The notes: generated by a model not told the origin, from the sequence alone. DNA of 64,000 bases from Alnus glutinosa (GCF_958979055.1 NC_084891.1:4282501-4346500), one strand, 5' to 3'; shown: positions 40,470 to 53,481, counted from the first letter of the stretch. Numbers and translations are program-made.

Positions 40470-42154
40470 ATGTCTGAATCTGAAATATCAATGGACTTGG
40501 AGAGCTACCCTCCTATTTTTCGCTTGCCAAACATCCAAACTCAGATATTCATTGACTCACCGGTCAAAGAATCGGAGCCTATTCCTGTCATAGATCTTCA
40601 TTGCTTGAACCCTAGTGAGCTTGGGAAGGCATGCAGAGATTGGGGGCTATTTCGTTTGGTCAACCATGGTGTTCCTTCAACCCTTTTGAGCCAACTTCAT
40701 AAGCATGCCAAAAGGCTTTTTTCTCTTTCCTTTGAATCCAAACAAGCAATATTCACCAACCCTTTGTATTACCTTTGGGGTACAACTGCTATTACCACTT
40801 CTGGCACAGCCTTAATGATAGGTCTCCAAAATATCCATTGGGTTGAAGGCTTCCATTTTCCTCTCGGTCAACTCTCGCAATTTCAACCTGAAGATCCTAT
40901 TCTTGCTTCTCTCAGGTACCTACACTTTTCTTTCCTTTCCCTTGTCTCCTTTTTACAGGTGGATTGTGGGGAGCTATTGTTGAGTACTTGCACAAATTGA
41001 ACTGGGCAAAAAACCCCATTTTTGGATCGAACAGTCATATTATAACGATCCATAATATTGCCCGTTTTTTCTCATCCGAACTATACTTTTCAGAAGTTTA
41101 TCCATTCTGGTACTACTCTCGCATAAATACGCTTAATTGTGAAGTTCTGATAGGTTCATTGTTATCTCGGTTTTAAAACGCGTTGTGTCATGAAGGGTGC
41201 GAATATGCAGTGTAGGACATCACAAATAGTCATTGGACTATCTAGATTTTTGTGAAGTTCTTAGAAAAATTAAATAAAATGTCATTAGATATAATCCTTT
41301 TAAATATTATTAGATCATAAGTATAATTCGATTAATTTGGTGCAACATATAGTAGAACGAGTGGAAAAATTGATGATACTCATTGAGAGATATCATGAAA
41401 AACAAAAGGCTGAGAGATAAAGCAAAATTACTTCTAATTTTATATTTTGTATGCTTCAATCTTCATTACAAGACTTGTACTAGAAGAATATGGAGAGCAC
41501 CTATGTAGACTTGCCACAACCCTATTTAAAGCTATGGCGGTGGAGCTCATTCTAGATCCAAAAGAATCCAAGTCCCATTTGGCGGAGTCTACTGGATTTG
41601 TACGTGTTTACCGCTATCCATTATGCTCTATGGCAAACTCTCCATGGGGCATAGACATACACACAGACAGCTCGGTTATGACCATCTTGAACCAGTACGA
41701 GGTGGGTGGACTTGAAGTCCTCAAAGACAACGAATGGCTCCAAGTTAAACCAATTCCGGACACATTAATTGTCAACCTTGGAGATATGATGCAGGTCCGG
41801 TTAAATTAAGATAATTAGCATGCATTAACGTGTGTGTGTGTGTATATAAAACAAGTTACAATATTAGTTGTTCAGTTAATTTTTATTTATCCATTTGGTT
41901 TCTTTTGAGTATTTTAGGCGATAAGCAACGACAAGTACAAGAGTGTGAAACACAGAGTCAGGTTAAACAAACATACCGAGCGAATCTCTGTCGGCTACTT
42001 TGTGTTCCCAGAGGAAGGCAGTGTTATTCGGAGCTCCAAGTACAGGCCGTTTACTTATGGTGATTTCCGAGCACAAGTTCAACAAGACATCAAGACACTT
42101 GGGTTTAAGGTTGGCCTTGACAAGTTTAAGCATACCCTGGCCTCTTCACCATAA
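40470..42154 (+). CDS. 2-oxoglutarate/Fe(II) dioxygenase, gibberellin-oxidase-like, 3 exons
   Basis: Exons 40470-40915, 41473-41794 and 41918-42154 (1005 nt, 334 residues), all GT-AG and in phase. The N-terminal DIOX_N domain (PVIDLHCLNP, then CRDWGLFRLVNHGVP) is followed by the catalytic 2OG-Fe(II) core. Iron ligands are His212 and Asp214 (HTD) and His268 (VKHRV); Arg278 and Ser280 (RIS) bind 2-oxoglutarate. The sequence resembles plant GA2ox8- and GA20ox-like members of the DOXC class, so it may hydroxylate a gibberellin or a related small acid in the cytosol; the substrate is not proven. A second Met at residue 8 could be the true start, because the TATA run is very near the first ATG. Copy 2 is a pseudogene. 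Confidence 0.9.
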
Positions 42155-43106
42155 TGGGGGCTCCAGTCTGCTTTGTCTTAGCTTTGTGTTTTCCTTTTTC
42201 TCTTCTTTTTTATTTTTATTTTTTTGTTTGGTGTCATTAGTGGATAGATATTCTTAAAAATTATGTTGACCGGATTGTTAGTAATTCAAGTAGTAAATGT
42301 AAGAAAACGTTTATGAGGCCCACATGCCCAAGCAGATAGGTCCTACAGAGACTCTCTCACGTTTATTGTTCAAATTGTTAGCAATTCGAACAGTAAATTG
42401 TTAGGGATATATCCAGATCCGCAACGACTAGTTGGTTGTGGTGGTATTAGTGTTTGTATAGTTTATCTTGGATTAATTTGCTTATAATGTGATAAGATAA
42501 AGAGTTATAACTTATAGTAGAGGTGTGTAGATTATAGGGATTTTTTAATCTTTTTAGGAGAAATTTCATTTAACTCATCTCAACTTACATCACTTTTGTA
42601 ATATCCTTTTCATAAAGTTCAAAAACTTTTAATTTAGTTTATCCAACTTCAAAAAATCTGTAACCTTACCCTTCACATATGGATTTGGGGTTAAATCCAC
42701 ATTACTTGCATAAGTGAAAAAAAAAAAAAAAAAAAAAAAATGTAGTAGAGACAAAACAAAGAGGTCAACCTTCGTACGTTTCTTAATTTTTATCATGGAA
42801 ACCTCAAAAAGTTACATTAAATAAAATCATAAAATAAATAAATAAACACAAATTATGAACTTCAAAAGTCATGGGATTAAAAAGTTAATTTTTCAGGCCT
42901 TTCAACACAATATTAATTTTCTCTGCCAAGGAAATTAAAGGCTCGATACAAAGCGCATTACTGATTAATAGACTTTAAAATAAATATCTTTATTATAAGT
43001 TTCGCTTTTCCTTTAACAAAAACTTATTTGACCTCTTTGTTTTTGTGTATATATAGACAAATAATTTTTTTAAGTCAACAACCTTTGGCTAACGCAAGAG
43101 CCAATA
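42155..43106. other. Spacer between dioxygenase blocks
   Basis: 3' UTR and the shared tail of the block to about 42440, then AT-rich sequence with a poly(A) tract at 42717-42740. No gene. Confidence 0.5.
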
Positions 43107-43243
43107 GGTGTCCTGATGAGAGGTTTTAGAATTTTGAGTGCAATCCTCAGTCATTAATGTCTGGGCAGCAAATATGGTGTAACGTCTTTTTAAAATTTTA
43201 AATTACATGAATATATATATATGTTATTAGTCTAAAAGATTTA

Positions 43244-44423
43244 AGGTAAATGTATTGACACTTTTTAAGTCTAAGTTGACGCGTGATTTAAAAATGATTT
43301 TTTGCTTTTTAAAAATTAATATTAACTTTTTTACTTTTTCGTTTATTTTTAGATCCACGTTAACTTTTTTGTCATATCACTTTAAAATATTATTTTTTTA
43401 ATTAATTTTATTTAAAAAGGATATTTTTTTTTTCAAAAAAAAAAAAGAATTGCCGCCACCCCCTTGGAAGGGGCCACCTCTGAGGTGGCTCACGCCCTCC
43501 CCCATGGCCCGGGGGTGGTGCGGCCACCACTCCATCACCCATTCTTGATCATCGCCCAAAACACCCCAGAGCAACAAGCCACCATCGTCCGCTGCCAGCC
43601 CCCCACTGCACACTTTTTTTTTTTAAAATTTTTTTTTAAAATTTTTGTTTTTCCTCTTCATGAACCAAACAACAAAGAAGCTTATTTGTCTCCTCATGTT
43701 GGTGAGCCATAACTTGGGTCCGAACAACATCCACCAATCCACCCATCGGAGCCCACACAACCTAGAGCCACGAACCACCGCCGATAGTTGCAACCCACCC
43801 CATCACCCACCTACGACCGCTACACATCATCAACCTGGACAGATTCCTTCTTAAGAGGACACTAAATAAACCTCACGATCTTGCTAGCCGGGCACAGTCT
43901 TTCAAGATTCAATCTTTCACCGAGCACTCCATTTGCTAAAGAGATGCAGAAAACCTATTGACTAATTTGGGGCTTAGGGTTTGTAAAGTTGTAAAGTTCT
44001 TTCATCATGCCTTCCAGTTTGTCGGCAAGTGTCCGGCCACTTGACTTTGGGGGTAGTTCGGCTCTTGAATATTAGAATCTCCACGTACGGAGTCAAGAAC
44101 GACGAGTTCTATTTTGATCGAGTGATGGAGGACCACCTGAACTTTCTCGCCGAAGCCGCGGACCCCTAACCCTGCTTTTTTTTTTTCTTCTTCTTTTAAA
44201 TTTTTTTTTTACAAAAATAAAATTATTAAAAAAATAAAATTTTAAGGTGACGTGGTAAAAAGGCTGACGTGACACTAACGGAAGTTGCGAAAATTGATGG
44301 AAAAGTGAGGGAGAGACTAGTTTCAAATTCGCGAAAAAGTGAAAGAGTTAATATTGATTTTTAGAAAGTGAGGGACCATTTTCAAATCGCGTGCCAACTC
44401 AGGAAGTGCTGATACATTTACCC
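43244..44423. mobile_element. Non-autonomous MULE-like element, 1180 bp
   Basis: GGTAAATGTATTGACACTT near the left end matches the mirror of AAGTGCTGATACATTTACC at the right end (16 of 19). The flanking 9-mers AAAGATTTA (43235-43243) and AAAAATTTA (44424-44432) agree at 8 of 9. Copy 1 has an uninterrupted site near 38140. The interior contains GC-rich GCCACC/GGTGGC palindromes and a proline- and histidine-rich stretch that may be captured host sequence. No transposase. Confidence 0.8.
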
Positions 44424-44432
44424 AAAAATTTA

Positions 44433-44473
44433 TCTGAATCATGAAATCCAGAAGCCGAAGTGTTACTTTTACA

Positions 44474-44512
<39 letters not shown>

Positions 44513-45456
44513 TTTTTGACCAAAGTAGTTGATCTTATTGATAAAGAATAGAACAAGATGATTCAAATTAAGATATAGGGATAGCAAGTTCCTTAGTTAT
44601 AATACCACAGATGCTATTTGGGATGTCTTTCAATCAGACAGAATTTATTACACTGGTGGCTGTAGCATTTGTCAAGGTATTTGCTTCCCTCCGCACTTGA
44701 ATAAAAGCAGCTGATCTGAAATTACCCAATTCTTGTCTCACTCCTTCTATGAAATGACCAAAAATATGCAGGGAGGATTTGGCCATATTAAGCTCATTAC
44801 TCTTATTATTCCTTTCACAAAAGATCATCATTATGATTTATGCACCTAAAATTAGTACGATTTAATGGTGTAAATGATATCACATCATTTAATTTTTTTA
44901 AATAGTTTACCAGCATATATATATATATATATAACAAGTGTTGTTGGAGGCAACACAATATAAAAATTCTCATTTTGTTTTGTAAGATCTAGGTCTTTTA
45001 TATGGATTCAATGCATAGATAATGACATGCAAACATATTTAAACAGTGTGATGTCAAGATTGATTATATAATATCACATCAAACAAATTATTTTTATCTA
45101 TCGCTATCATTTTTTTTTTTTATGTGATTTGGTAGATGCAAATAGGACAAGGCCTTGATAGACTCCATGCATATAATATATGATGTACGTACTATATTTT
45201 TTTCAATATTTTAAGTAAATTGAAAAAAAAAATTAAAAAAAATACTTATTTAACATAAATCTAAGTCCACTTGCAGCGGAAAATAATTGCAAGATAGGAG
45301 TAGTATATTCCAAAAGTCGGTGCCTGTACATTTTCGATTATTAAGAAAATGAAAAAACCCAGAATTAATTGATATTGAATCAACACGAAAGAAACAGTTC
45401 TCGGCGTAGTGCAAGGTACCAGACTATTTTCGGTCAACAACGCGGTTGTTGCCGGG
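44433..45456. other. Shared upstream sequence of dioxygenase copy 2
   Basis: Aligns with 38150-40050 of copy 1 minus the CACTA element, with a poly(T) run at 44469-44512 and an extra segment (44515-44800). No gene. Confidence 0.5.
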
Positions 45457-45694
45457 CAGAAATTTTTTACAAATCAGCTTGTAAGAAATTTTTTACAATT
45501 TACATATAAAAATGACATGTATCCCTTGACATGTGAGAAACACATGTTGTTTTAATAGTATGTGTTTCTCACATGTTTTTTTTTAAAGGTATTAATAAAA
45601 AAATGTGTGATTCTCACATGCTTAAACGACATATGTCACTCTTATATGTAGATTGTAGGAAATTTCCTACAAACCGATTTGTAGAAACTTTCTG
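45457..45694. mobile_element. Foldback MITE in copy 2 only
   Basis: CAGAAATTTTTTACAAATC at the left and GATTTGTAGAAACTTTCTG at the right are imperfect mirrors. Inner CACATGTT/GTGAGAA repeats also pair. The corresponding site near 40040 of copy 1 has no insert. Confidence 0.6.
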
Positions 45695-45964
45695 TCTGTT
45701 GCTACCTCTTATTTTGAATTTAAAGTTATTATTATTATTATATAAAAAAAGGAGGTATTATCCTATAGTGCATGGGTGTCGCTCTTACATGGTATATTCC
45801 GTATTATTTTATGAAAAAATCAAATTTAGTTTTGTTATGAAGTTTAATTGATTATCTCTTGAACAATAAACCCATCAAATTTGATGGGTTATTAATATTC
45901 CCCATTTCAAACTTCACCTAACTATCCCCATTTTAAATTATGAAATTATAGGTAGTTATTAATA

Positions 45965-46228
45965 TTCTTCACGTAAAGATCAGTATTCAGTGCATTGGCA
46001 GGATATATACTCGATCCATCCGACCTAAGACGGTGTTGGAGGAACCAAGAGGACAAGTGTCATAATATAGCCTAAAGTGGTCATCTTCTCTATACAACTT
46101 CTTTTTATATATGTAAGACAGTGCAAGAGGGACCAAGAAGACATTTTCCACAATATAGCCTAAAGTGGTCCTCTTCTCTTCACAACTTCTCTTTATATGT
46201 ATTAAGTAATGCCTTTTGTAGCATCGAT

Positions 46229-46263
<35 letters not shown>

Positions 46264-49200
46264 CTTAACGGTTTCATTAGCTTTGCAATCCTAATGATAG
46301 CGTACACTGGAAAGTCTACAACTGTTTCAACAATAAAATCAGATTCCGTAGGAGAGGCATTTCCTTCCTGGGATTCTTCATCTTCTAGTTGTGTGTCAGC
46401 TGTATAACATGGGTGACTCACTTGGGAGGTTGTTTGGACTCCCTTTAACTTAAGTTTTCTCAATTCTTTTTCTAATTCTAGATCTCTTCGCTTTAGTTCT
46501 TCCGTTGAGGTAGAACCAGCAAACGAATGCCTAACTGGAGTCTTATCCTTAGGTTGTCTAGATGATCTAGACCTTGGCACTTCAGATCTAGATGCACTAG
46601 ATCTTGCAACTTCTTCTATGAGAAGATTTGACTTTGGGGTCGACTGAGAACCTCGGTCGAAACTGATCTTAACAGTTCCATCCAAGTACTGCTGGATATA
46701 ATCTAGATCTCCTAGATTATGTCTTATGAGTTCAGGCTTAAAACTTTCATTGGTTAGCATCCATTCTTTGGGTAACTCAATGTCAGTCCAATTAATTGTT
46801 CGAGGAACGTGAATACTCGCGTTACTCTGGCTACTTTGAATCAACTTTTCCTTCTTATAGAAATCATTCGGCTCAAAGCTTCTTTTCTTGAATCTTTTAA
46901 ACCGTTTCTTATGCTTTCTATATTCTTCATGCTTACGAGACTTCTTATGCTTCTTTGATGGTGCTACCGAAGGTAGACCATACTGCTACTCTTGTAATCT
47001 TACCTGAACCTCTCAAAAGCCAAACACTTGTAATGTTTCATTCCAGTGTTTCTAAGCCTAAGCTTGTAATCGCCAGTTGCATTCTGGCCTAAGTTCATTT
47101 GTAAGTTTTCATTCAAGTTATTTTGAATCTAAGCATTACTTTTAAGTTTTTCATGATCTTTGAATACTCTCTTATTTTGTATTCAGATTTTGATATGCAA
47201 GTTATTACGCACATTACTATGTTCATCTATGCTAGCCATCACTCTGTCCACACTACTCTCACCACACTCTACTTCTAAACCCCCTATTCTCTGCTTCCAC
47301 ACCCCTTTTGGTATCAGAGCCGTAAGTGTTGAGTTGATTCCTGCTTAATCTGTACATCCGCCCAAGTGGTTGGTTATTTGTCTTAAACTGCTATTGTTTC
47401 AGTCTGTTTGTTGTACCACTCTCTGTTAAGATTCTAGGCTATTAGGAAGATGACACTGCCGTCAATGTGCCGTCAGCGCAGCTAAGAGCCGAGGGAAGGG
47501 CCAAGTAAGTCAGGAGAATACACGGATAGGACACAGAGGTCTGACCTTGGATACCTAGTTGGAGAACAGAGGTGAAGTGCGATAGAGAGATTTCTTGCGG
47601 TAGAGGGATCGAAACAGTATACGTTTGAGTCAGGTACCCTTAAACTTGCAAAGATGAATAGATTGTTCAGATCTAACTCATCAGTAAGCTCTAGATCCAC
47701 TAGGATCCCTGAGATTCCAGAGGTAGTCAACGAAGAACACGTTGAGTACCATGATGAGGATTCTTTCATTGATATCAATGATTGGAACATACCCAAAGTC
47801 CCTAGTAAAGAAATTTACAGGAAGAAGTGGTCCATGACATCGTTCAAGACTGAACAACATGTCAAGACTGTAGAGCAAGTTTATGCTCTCAATAAGGAAT
47901 ATGAGTTATGTCAGCTTTTTAGTCCAGAAGCTTTAAAGAGACATAGAAGAGAAGGCCACAACTTTATCCACATAGGATTAGTTCAGGTCGCTATTAAGCC
48001 CCTAACAAGAAAAGGTCTTAAAGCCTCTGTTATGCTAGGATTAAGAGATGCCCGCTTCACAGACTGGTAGGATAGTCTCCTCGGAGTCATTGAAGCAACT
48101 ATGCATGATGGACCAGTCTATTTTGATTGTTTTCCTGATTTCATCGTAAGTCTAAGTGATCCCCATATCCTAAAGGTTTTAACCCTAAGTATCAGAACTC
48201 AAGGATTCAAAGTCCTTGAAGGAGTTCAACCTTTAGCTTTAATTTACAGGATCTACCATAAGTGCACTGGAACTAACATGAACTTCCAGGCAATCAATAG
48301 AAGCCCAAGGAATCAAACCATGTTGATTCAAAGTAGCCAGAGTAACGCGAGTATTCACGTTCCTCGAACTATTAATTGGACTGACATTGAGTTACCCAAA
48401 GAATGGATGCTAACCAATGAAAGTTGTAAGCCTGAACTCATAAGACATAATCTAGGAGATCTAGATTATATCCAGCAGTACTTGGATGGTACTGTTAAGA
48501 TTAGTTTCGACCGAGGTTCCCAGTCGACCCCTAAGTCAAATCTTCTCATAGAAGAAGTTGCAAGATCTAGTGCCTCTAGATCTGAAGTACCAAGGTCTAG
48601 ATCATCTAGACAACCTAAGGATAAGACTCCAGCTAGGCATTCGTTTGCTAGTTCTACCTCAACGGAAGAACTAAAGCGAAGAGATCTAGAATTGGAAAAA
48701 GAATTGAGAAAACTTAAGTTAAAAGGAGTCCACACAACCTCCCAAGTGAGTCATCCATGTTATATAGCTGACACACAACTAGAAGATGAAGAATCCCAGG
48801 AAGGAAATGCCTCTCCTACGGAATCTGATTTTATAGTTGAAACAGTTGTAGACCCCAACTATGCACCCTAAGAAAACCTTTTGAGATAGATTTCAAGATC
48901 CTTGAAAAAGATTTTGACTCTGAAGCAAATCTTGAAAGAAGAAAAGCCTATAAGGAAAGGTTCAACCTTGAACAAAAGAAAGAAATTTTAAGCCGTTTTA
49001 AGAAACACATATGTGAAATAGAGATGAACATCTCTTATTTCGACTTTGTTGATGAGTTTTACCCTGTAGAAAAAAAGGTTCAAACCATCTCTAAGGAAAA
49101 GTGGGTAAAAGAAGATAACACAGTTGTTTCTTCAAGTCACCCTCCACTAGAAACCATAGTGTTCCAGCAAACCACTACGGTTAAGGCCTCACCCTTTAAA

Positions 49201-51017
49201 GTTGCATCTGAAAACACAGATGTTAAGAAAGTCATTGAGCAAGCCAATTACACCAACCAATACCTAAACTCTATAGGAAACCAGTTGGATAAGATTGAAG
49301 AAAAGCTCGATAATAAGCCTCTTCCAAAAGAGAAACATAAGCCTTTTAAGCAAGAGAAACCAATAATCAAGTTTCCAGAACTAAAACAGGGAACTAGTTT
49401 AAAGGTTAACAAGAATAAGCCCTTTGTTGAAAAAATAGAGGAAATGCTTAAGGATTTGGTCACGACTAAACAAGAACAACCCAGTAGTTCTAACACTATG
49501 TCTGTTGTTAAGATCCCCGAGTCTTCTGAGAATTCATCAGAGACAGAGTCCTCTTTGGAATCTGATTCAGATGAAAATATCAGAAAAATCGAAAAAGCCC
49601 TTTCAGCCCTAGAGCTGAATCGGATTCACAAGCCTAAGTTTTCCCCAACAAGTTTCATCAAGAATTGGTATCCCAAACCTACCCCTCCGGATATCCAATT
49701 TGAGGAAAGAAGTTTCCAAAGTCAATTTGCAGTTTCTGCTGATAAACTATACGAATGGAATATCGATGGTTTAGTAGAACAGCAAATTCTTGATAAGTTA
49801 ACCCATTGACCATAGTTTCTAGCAGTTATGTTATGAACCATGATTTAAGCCAACCAGAGGTTGTTGACCTCTTAGTTGCAGGTTTCACAGGAACCCTTCA
49901 ATCCTAGTGGGAAAAGCATCTCACCGATGAGTCAAGAGCCAGCATAAGAAGTGCTGTCAAAACCAAGGAGGAAGGAATTCCTATATTCAATGAAAAAATT
50001 GGATTAGGAGATTCTGATGCTGTCAACACTTTGTTCTATACTATTGTAGAACATTTTATTGGCACGCCAAGCCACCTTGCGTCTAGAGTCCTTGACCAAC
50101 TAAGTAACCTTAGATGTCCTACCCTAAACGACTTTAGATGGTACAAAGATGTATTCCTCTCTAGAGTCATGCTAAGATATGATAGCAACCAACCGTTTTG
50201 GAAAGAAAAATTCATAAACGGTTTGCCTCACCTCTTTGCCCATAAGATCAAAGAAGAACAATGTGATAGAGTATGATAATCTTACTTACGGGAATATCAT
50301 AAGTGCTATCCAAAAAGAAGGTCTTAAGATGTGTATCGATATGAAAATATCTAACCACGCCAATAAGGATAAGAAAAAGGCTAATACGCCAATAAGGATA
50401 AGAAAAAGGCTAAGTATGAAATGGGTAATTTCTGTGAGCAGTATGGTCTGCCTTCGGTAGCACCATCAAAGAAGCATAAGAAGTTTCGTAAGCATGACGA
50501 ATATAGAAAGTATAAGAAACGGTTTAAAAGATTCAAGAAAAGAAGCTTTGAGCCGAATGATTTCTATAAGAAGGAAAAGAGGAAACCTAAGAAAAGATTT
50601 AAAAGATTTAAAAGATCTAAGACCAACAAAGATAGTTGTTATAAGTGTGGTAAGCCAGGTCACTTTGTAAAGGATTGCAAAGCTAAGGAAACCATTAAGT
50701 CTCTAAAAGTCTCTAACGAAGAAAAAGAAAATTTAATAAGAATGTTAGAGATAAAAGACACTGAGTCCAGTGATAATGAGTCTGAACTAAGTATTAGTTC
50801 AAGTGATAATAGCTATTGCTCCTACAGTAGCAATAAGTTTGAGTCAGGTCCAGACATAAGTTTCGGTTGTAACGACACTTGTTGCAAAACAATTGGTGTT
50901 ATAACCAAAGAAGAAGAGCAAGAAGAATTGCTTCTTGATCTTATTAGTAAAATAGAGAATCCTGAGTTAAAAAGACAATATTTAGAAAAGTTAAGAAAAC
51001 TTCTCACTTAATGCCAA
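45965..51017. mobile_element. Endogenous caulimovirid fossil (movement/coat region, partly inverted)
   Basis: A plus-strand part (about 47640-51010) resembles a 30K-type movement protein followed by a long coat-protein region with a Lys-rich tract and one CCHC zinc knuckle (near 50640-50680). A leader before it carries TGGTATCAGAGC (47309-47320), the tRNA-Met primer site used by caulimovirids. A minus-strand arm (about 46265-46980) repeats movement-tail and coat segments in inverted order, so the locus is rearranged. No protease, reverse transcriptase or RNase H was seen. Broken, with several breaks. It replaces the 5' part of dioxygenase copy 2. It is probably a different lineage from the fossil at 12.4 kb. 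Confidence 0.82.
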
Positions 51018-52856
51018 GTCTCCAAAATATCCAATGGGTTTAGGGGTGGGCAAAACCCTACCGAACCCGCAAAATCTGCCCCGCCCACCTCGCCCGGCCT
51101 GAAATGGACGGATTGCATATTCACAAAGTCATTCACGGGCCTTAACATGAAGGACCTGTGTGTTATGAGGCGGTTTGCGGAATTGATATTTTTTCAACCC
51201 GCCCCGCCCCAAGTATAGGTATAAGTATACATACGAAAGTTTTCCTAACCCTAATCTGATTTAGAATTCTTCACTCTTGTCATTCTCTCCTTTCAAAAAA
51301 GAGAAGCATAAATGGTCATCATGTGAAGCTGAAGCATAGGCCATAAAGCAATTTCTGGCTGAACGCTCAGCTCTTTCTTGTCTTCTTGATTCAATAGTGT
51401 TTTCTCTTTCGTTTCTTCTTCTTGTTGAATAAAAAAAGCATAGAGAGCTCTTCTAATTTTGAGACATGTGTTGTTGTCATGTTGTGCATAACTTCAACGA
51501 CAAAAAAAGGAATCGAAGACGATGATGAAATTTTATTATCTTGTGTCCCTGTTGTATGACCTCAACTGGCAGAAGGCACTGGCCCCTTCCTTCATTCTTA
51601 TACGGTTATAAGATGGGTTTTCTGAATATTCACTCTTCAAGATTTCAACCGGCCGGCACAACCTTTGTCTCAGATTTTCAGTCTCCGGTTGTGTTTGGGT
51701 AATACCCGAACTGACTCTACCCCGCCCCGCCCCGTGAAACCCGATACCCGGTGGTAAGCATAGTTATGGTGCGGGTAACGGGGTTGAATTTCTCAATCCG
51801 AAGACCCCGGGTTGGGTTCAAGAAAACCCCTAAACCTACCCCACCCCGACCCTTGCACACCCCTAAATGGGTTGAAGGCTTCCATTTTCCTCTCGATCAA
51901 CTCTCGCAATTTCAACTTGAAGATCCTATTCTTGCTTCTCTCAAGTACCTACACTTTTCTTTCCTTTCCCTTGTCTCCTTTTTATTGGTGGATTGTGGGG
52001 AGCTATTTTTGAGTACTTGCACAAATTGAACTGGGCAAAAAATCCTATATATGGATCGAACAGTCATATTGTAACGATCCATAATATTGTCCATTTTTTC
52101 TCATCCGAACAATACTTTTAAGGAGTTTATCAATTCTGGTACTACTTTCGTATAAACATGCTTAATTGTGGAGTTCTGATAGGTTCATTGTTATTACGAC
52201 TGTAAAACACGTTGTGTCAAGAAGGGTGTGAATATACAGTGTAGGATGTCACAAATACTCATTGGACTATCTAGATTTTTGTGAAGTTCTTAGAAAGATT
52301 ACATAAAATGTCATTAGATATAATCCTTTTAAACATTATCAAATCATAAGTATAATTTAATTAATTTGGTGCAATATATAATAGTACAGGTGGAAAAATT
52401 GATGATACTCACTGAGAGATATCATGAAAAACAATAGGATGAGAGATAAAGCAAAATTACTTCTAATTTTATATTTTGTATGCTTCAATCTGCATCACAA
52501 GACTAGTACTAGAATAATATGAAGAGCACCTATATAGACTTGCCATAACCCTATTTAAAGCTATGGTGGTGGAGCTCATTCTGGATCCAAAAGAATCCAA
52601 TTCCCATATGGTGGAGTCTATAAGAATTGTATGTGTTTACCGCTATCCATTACGCTCTATGGCAACCTCTCCATGGGGCATAGACGTACACACAGACAAC
52701 TCGGTTATTTTCATCTTGAACTAGTACGAGGTGGGTGGACTTGAAGTCCACAAAGACAATGAATGGCTCCAAGTTAAACTAATTCCCGACACATTAATTG
52801 TCAACCTCGGAGATATGATATAGGTCCGTTTAAATTAACATAATTAGCATGCATTA

Positions 52857-52891
<35 letters not shown>

Positions 52892-53199
52892 ACAAGTTAC
52901 AATATTAGTTGTTCAATTAATTAATTTTTATTTATTTATTTGGTTTCTTTTCAGTATTTTAGGTGATAAGCGACGATAAGTACAAGAGTGTGAAACATAG
53001 ATTTTGGTTAAACAAACATACCGAGCGGATCTCTGTCAGCTACTTTGTTTTCCTAGATGAAGGCAATATGATTCGAAGCTCCAAGTACAGGCCATTTACC
53101 TATGGTGATTTCCGAGCACAAGTACAACAAGACATCAAGACACTTGGGTTTAAGATTTGGCTTGACAAGTTTAAGCTTACCCAGGTCTTTTCACCATAA
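51018..53199 (+). pseudogene. 2-oxoglutarate dioxygenase pseudogene (copy 2)
   Basis: Host sequence resumes at 51018 within what is exon 1 in copy 1 (GTCTCCAAAATATCC), is split by the hAT element (51041-51865), and continues with GGGTTGAAGGCTTCCATTTT. Exon 2 equivalent 52502-52823 has the same length as in copy 1 but contains in-frame stops (GAATAA where copy 1 has GAAGAA; AACTAG where copy 1 has AACCAG). Exon 3 equivalent 52963-53199 is still open. The first 350 or so coding bases, including the start, are absent, replaced by caulimovirid sequence. A (GT)n tract in intron 2 is longer than in copy 1. Confidence 0.92.
51041..51865. mobile_element. Non-autonomous hAT element, 825 bp, perfect 8-bp TSD
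   Basis: Ends TAGGGGTGGGCAAAA and TTGCACACCCCTA, flanked by identical AATGGGTT (51033-51040 and 51866-51873). Copy 1 has the empty site ATTGGGTTGAAGGC. GC-rich subterminal repeats (CCCGCCCC-type) lie at both ends. No transposase. Confidence 0.95.
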
Positions 53200-53481
53200 T
53201 GGGGCTCCTGTCTACTTTGTCTTGTTTTTGGGTTTTCCATTTTCTTTTTTTGTTTTTTTTTTTGTTTATTCGGTGTCATTAGTGGGAAGATATTTCTAAC
53301 AATTCTGTTGACCGGATTGCTAGTAATTCAGGCAGCAAATGTGAGAAAACCTTTATAAGCCTCACATGCCCAAGCAAGTGGGTTCCATAGAGACTGTCAC
53401 ACATTTATTGCTCAAATTGCTAACATTTCGGAAAATAAATTGTTAGGGACATATCCAGATCCGCAACTAGTAGGTTGTGGT
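53200..53481. other. 3' flank of dioxygenase pseudogene
   Basis: Aligns with 42155-42430. No gene. Confidence 0.6.

Larger units (their letters stand above)
37998..42440 (+). repeat. Dioxygenase-bearing duplicated block, copy 1
   Basis: Collinear with copy 2 (43107-53481). Shared landmarks run from AGAGGTTTTAGAATTTTGAG upstream through the gene to the ATATCCAGATCCGCAAC segment downstream. The CACTA element at 38262 is present only in this copy. Confidence 0.85.
43107..53481 (+). repeat. Dioxygenase-bearing duplicated block, copy 2
   Basis: Same order as copy 1 but expanded by a MULE-type element (43244-44423), a foldback (45457-45694), an endogenous caulimovirid (about 45965-51017) and an hAT element (51041-51865). 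The block ends where the Copia 5' LTR begins. Confidence 0.85.

Noticed and set aside
47309-47320. TGGTATCAGAGC as part of a tRNA gene
   Set aside because: There is no cloverleaf around it. It is the tRNA-Met complementary primer site expected in a caulimovirid leader; the same motif at 53694 serves the Copia element.
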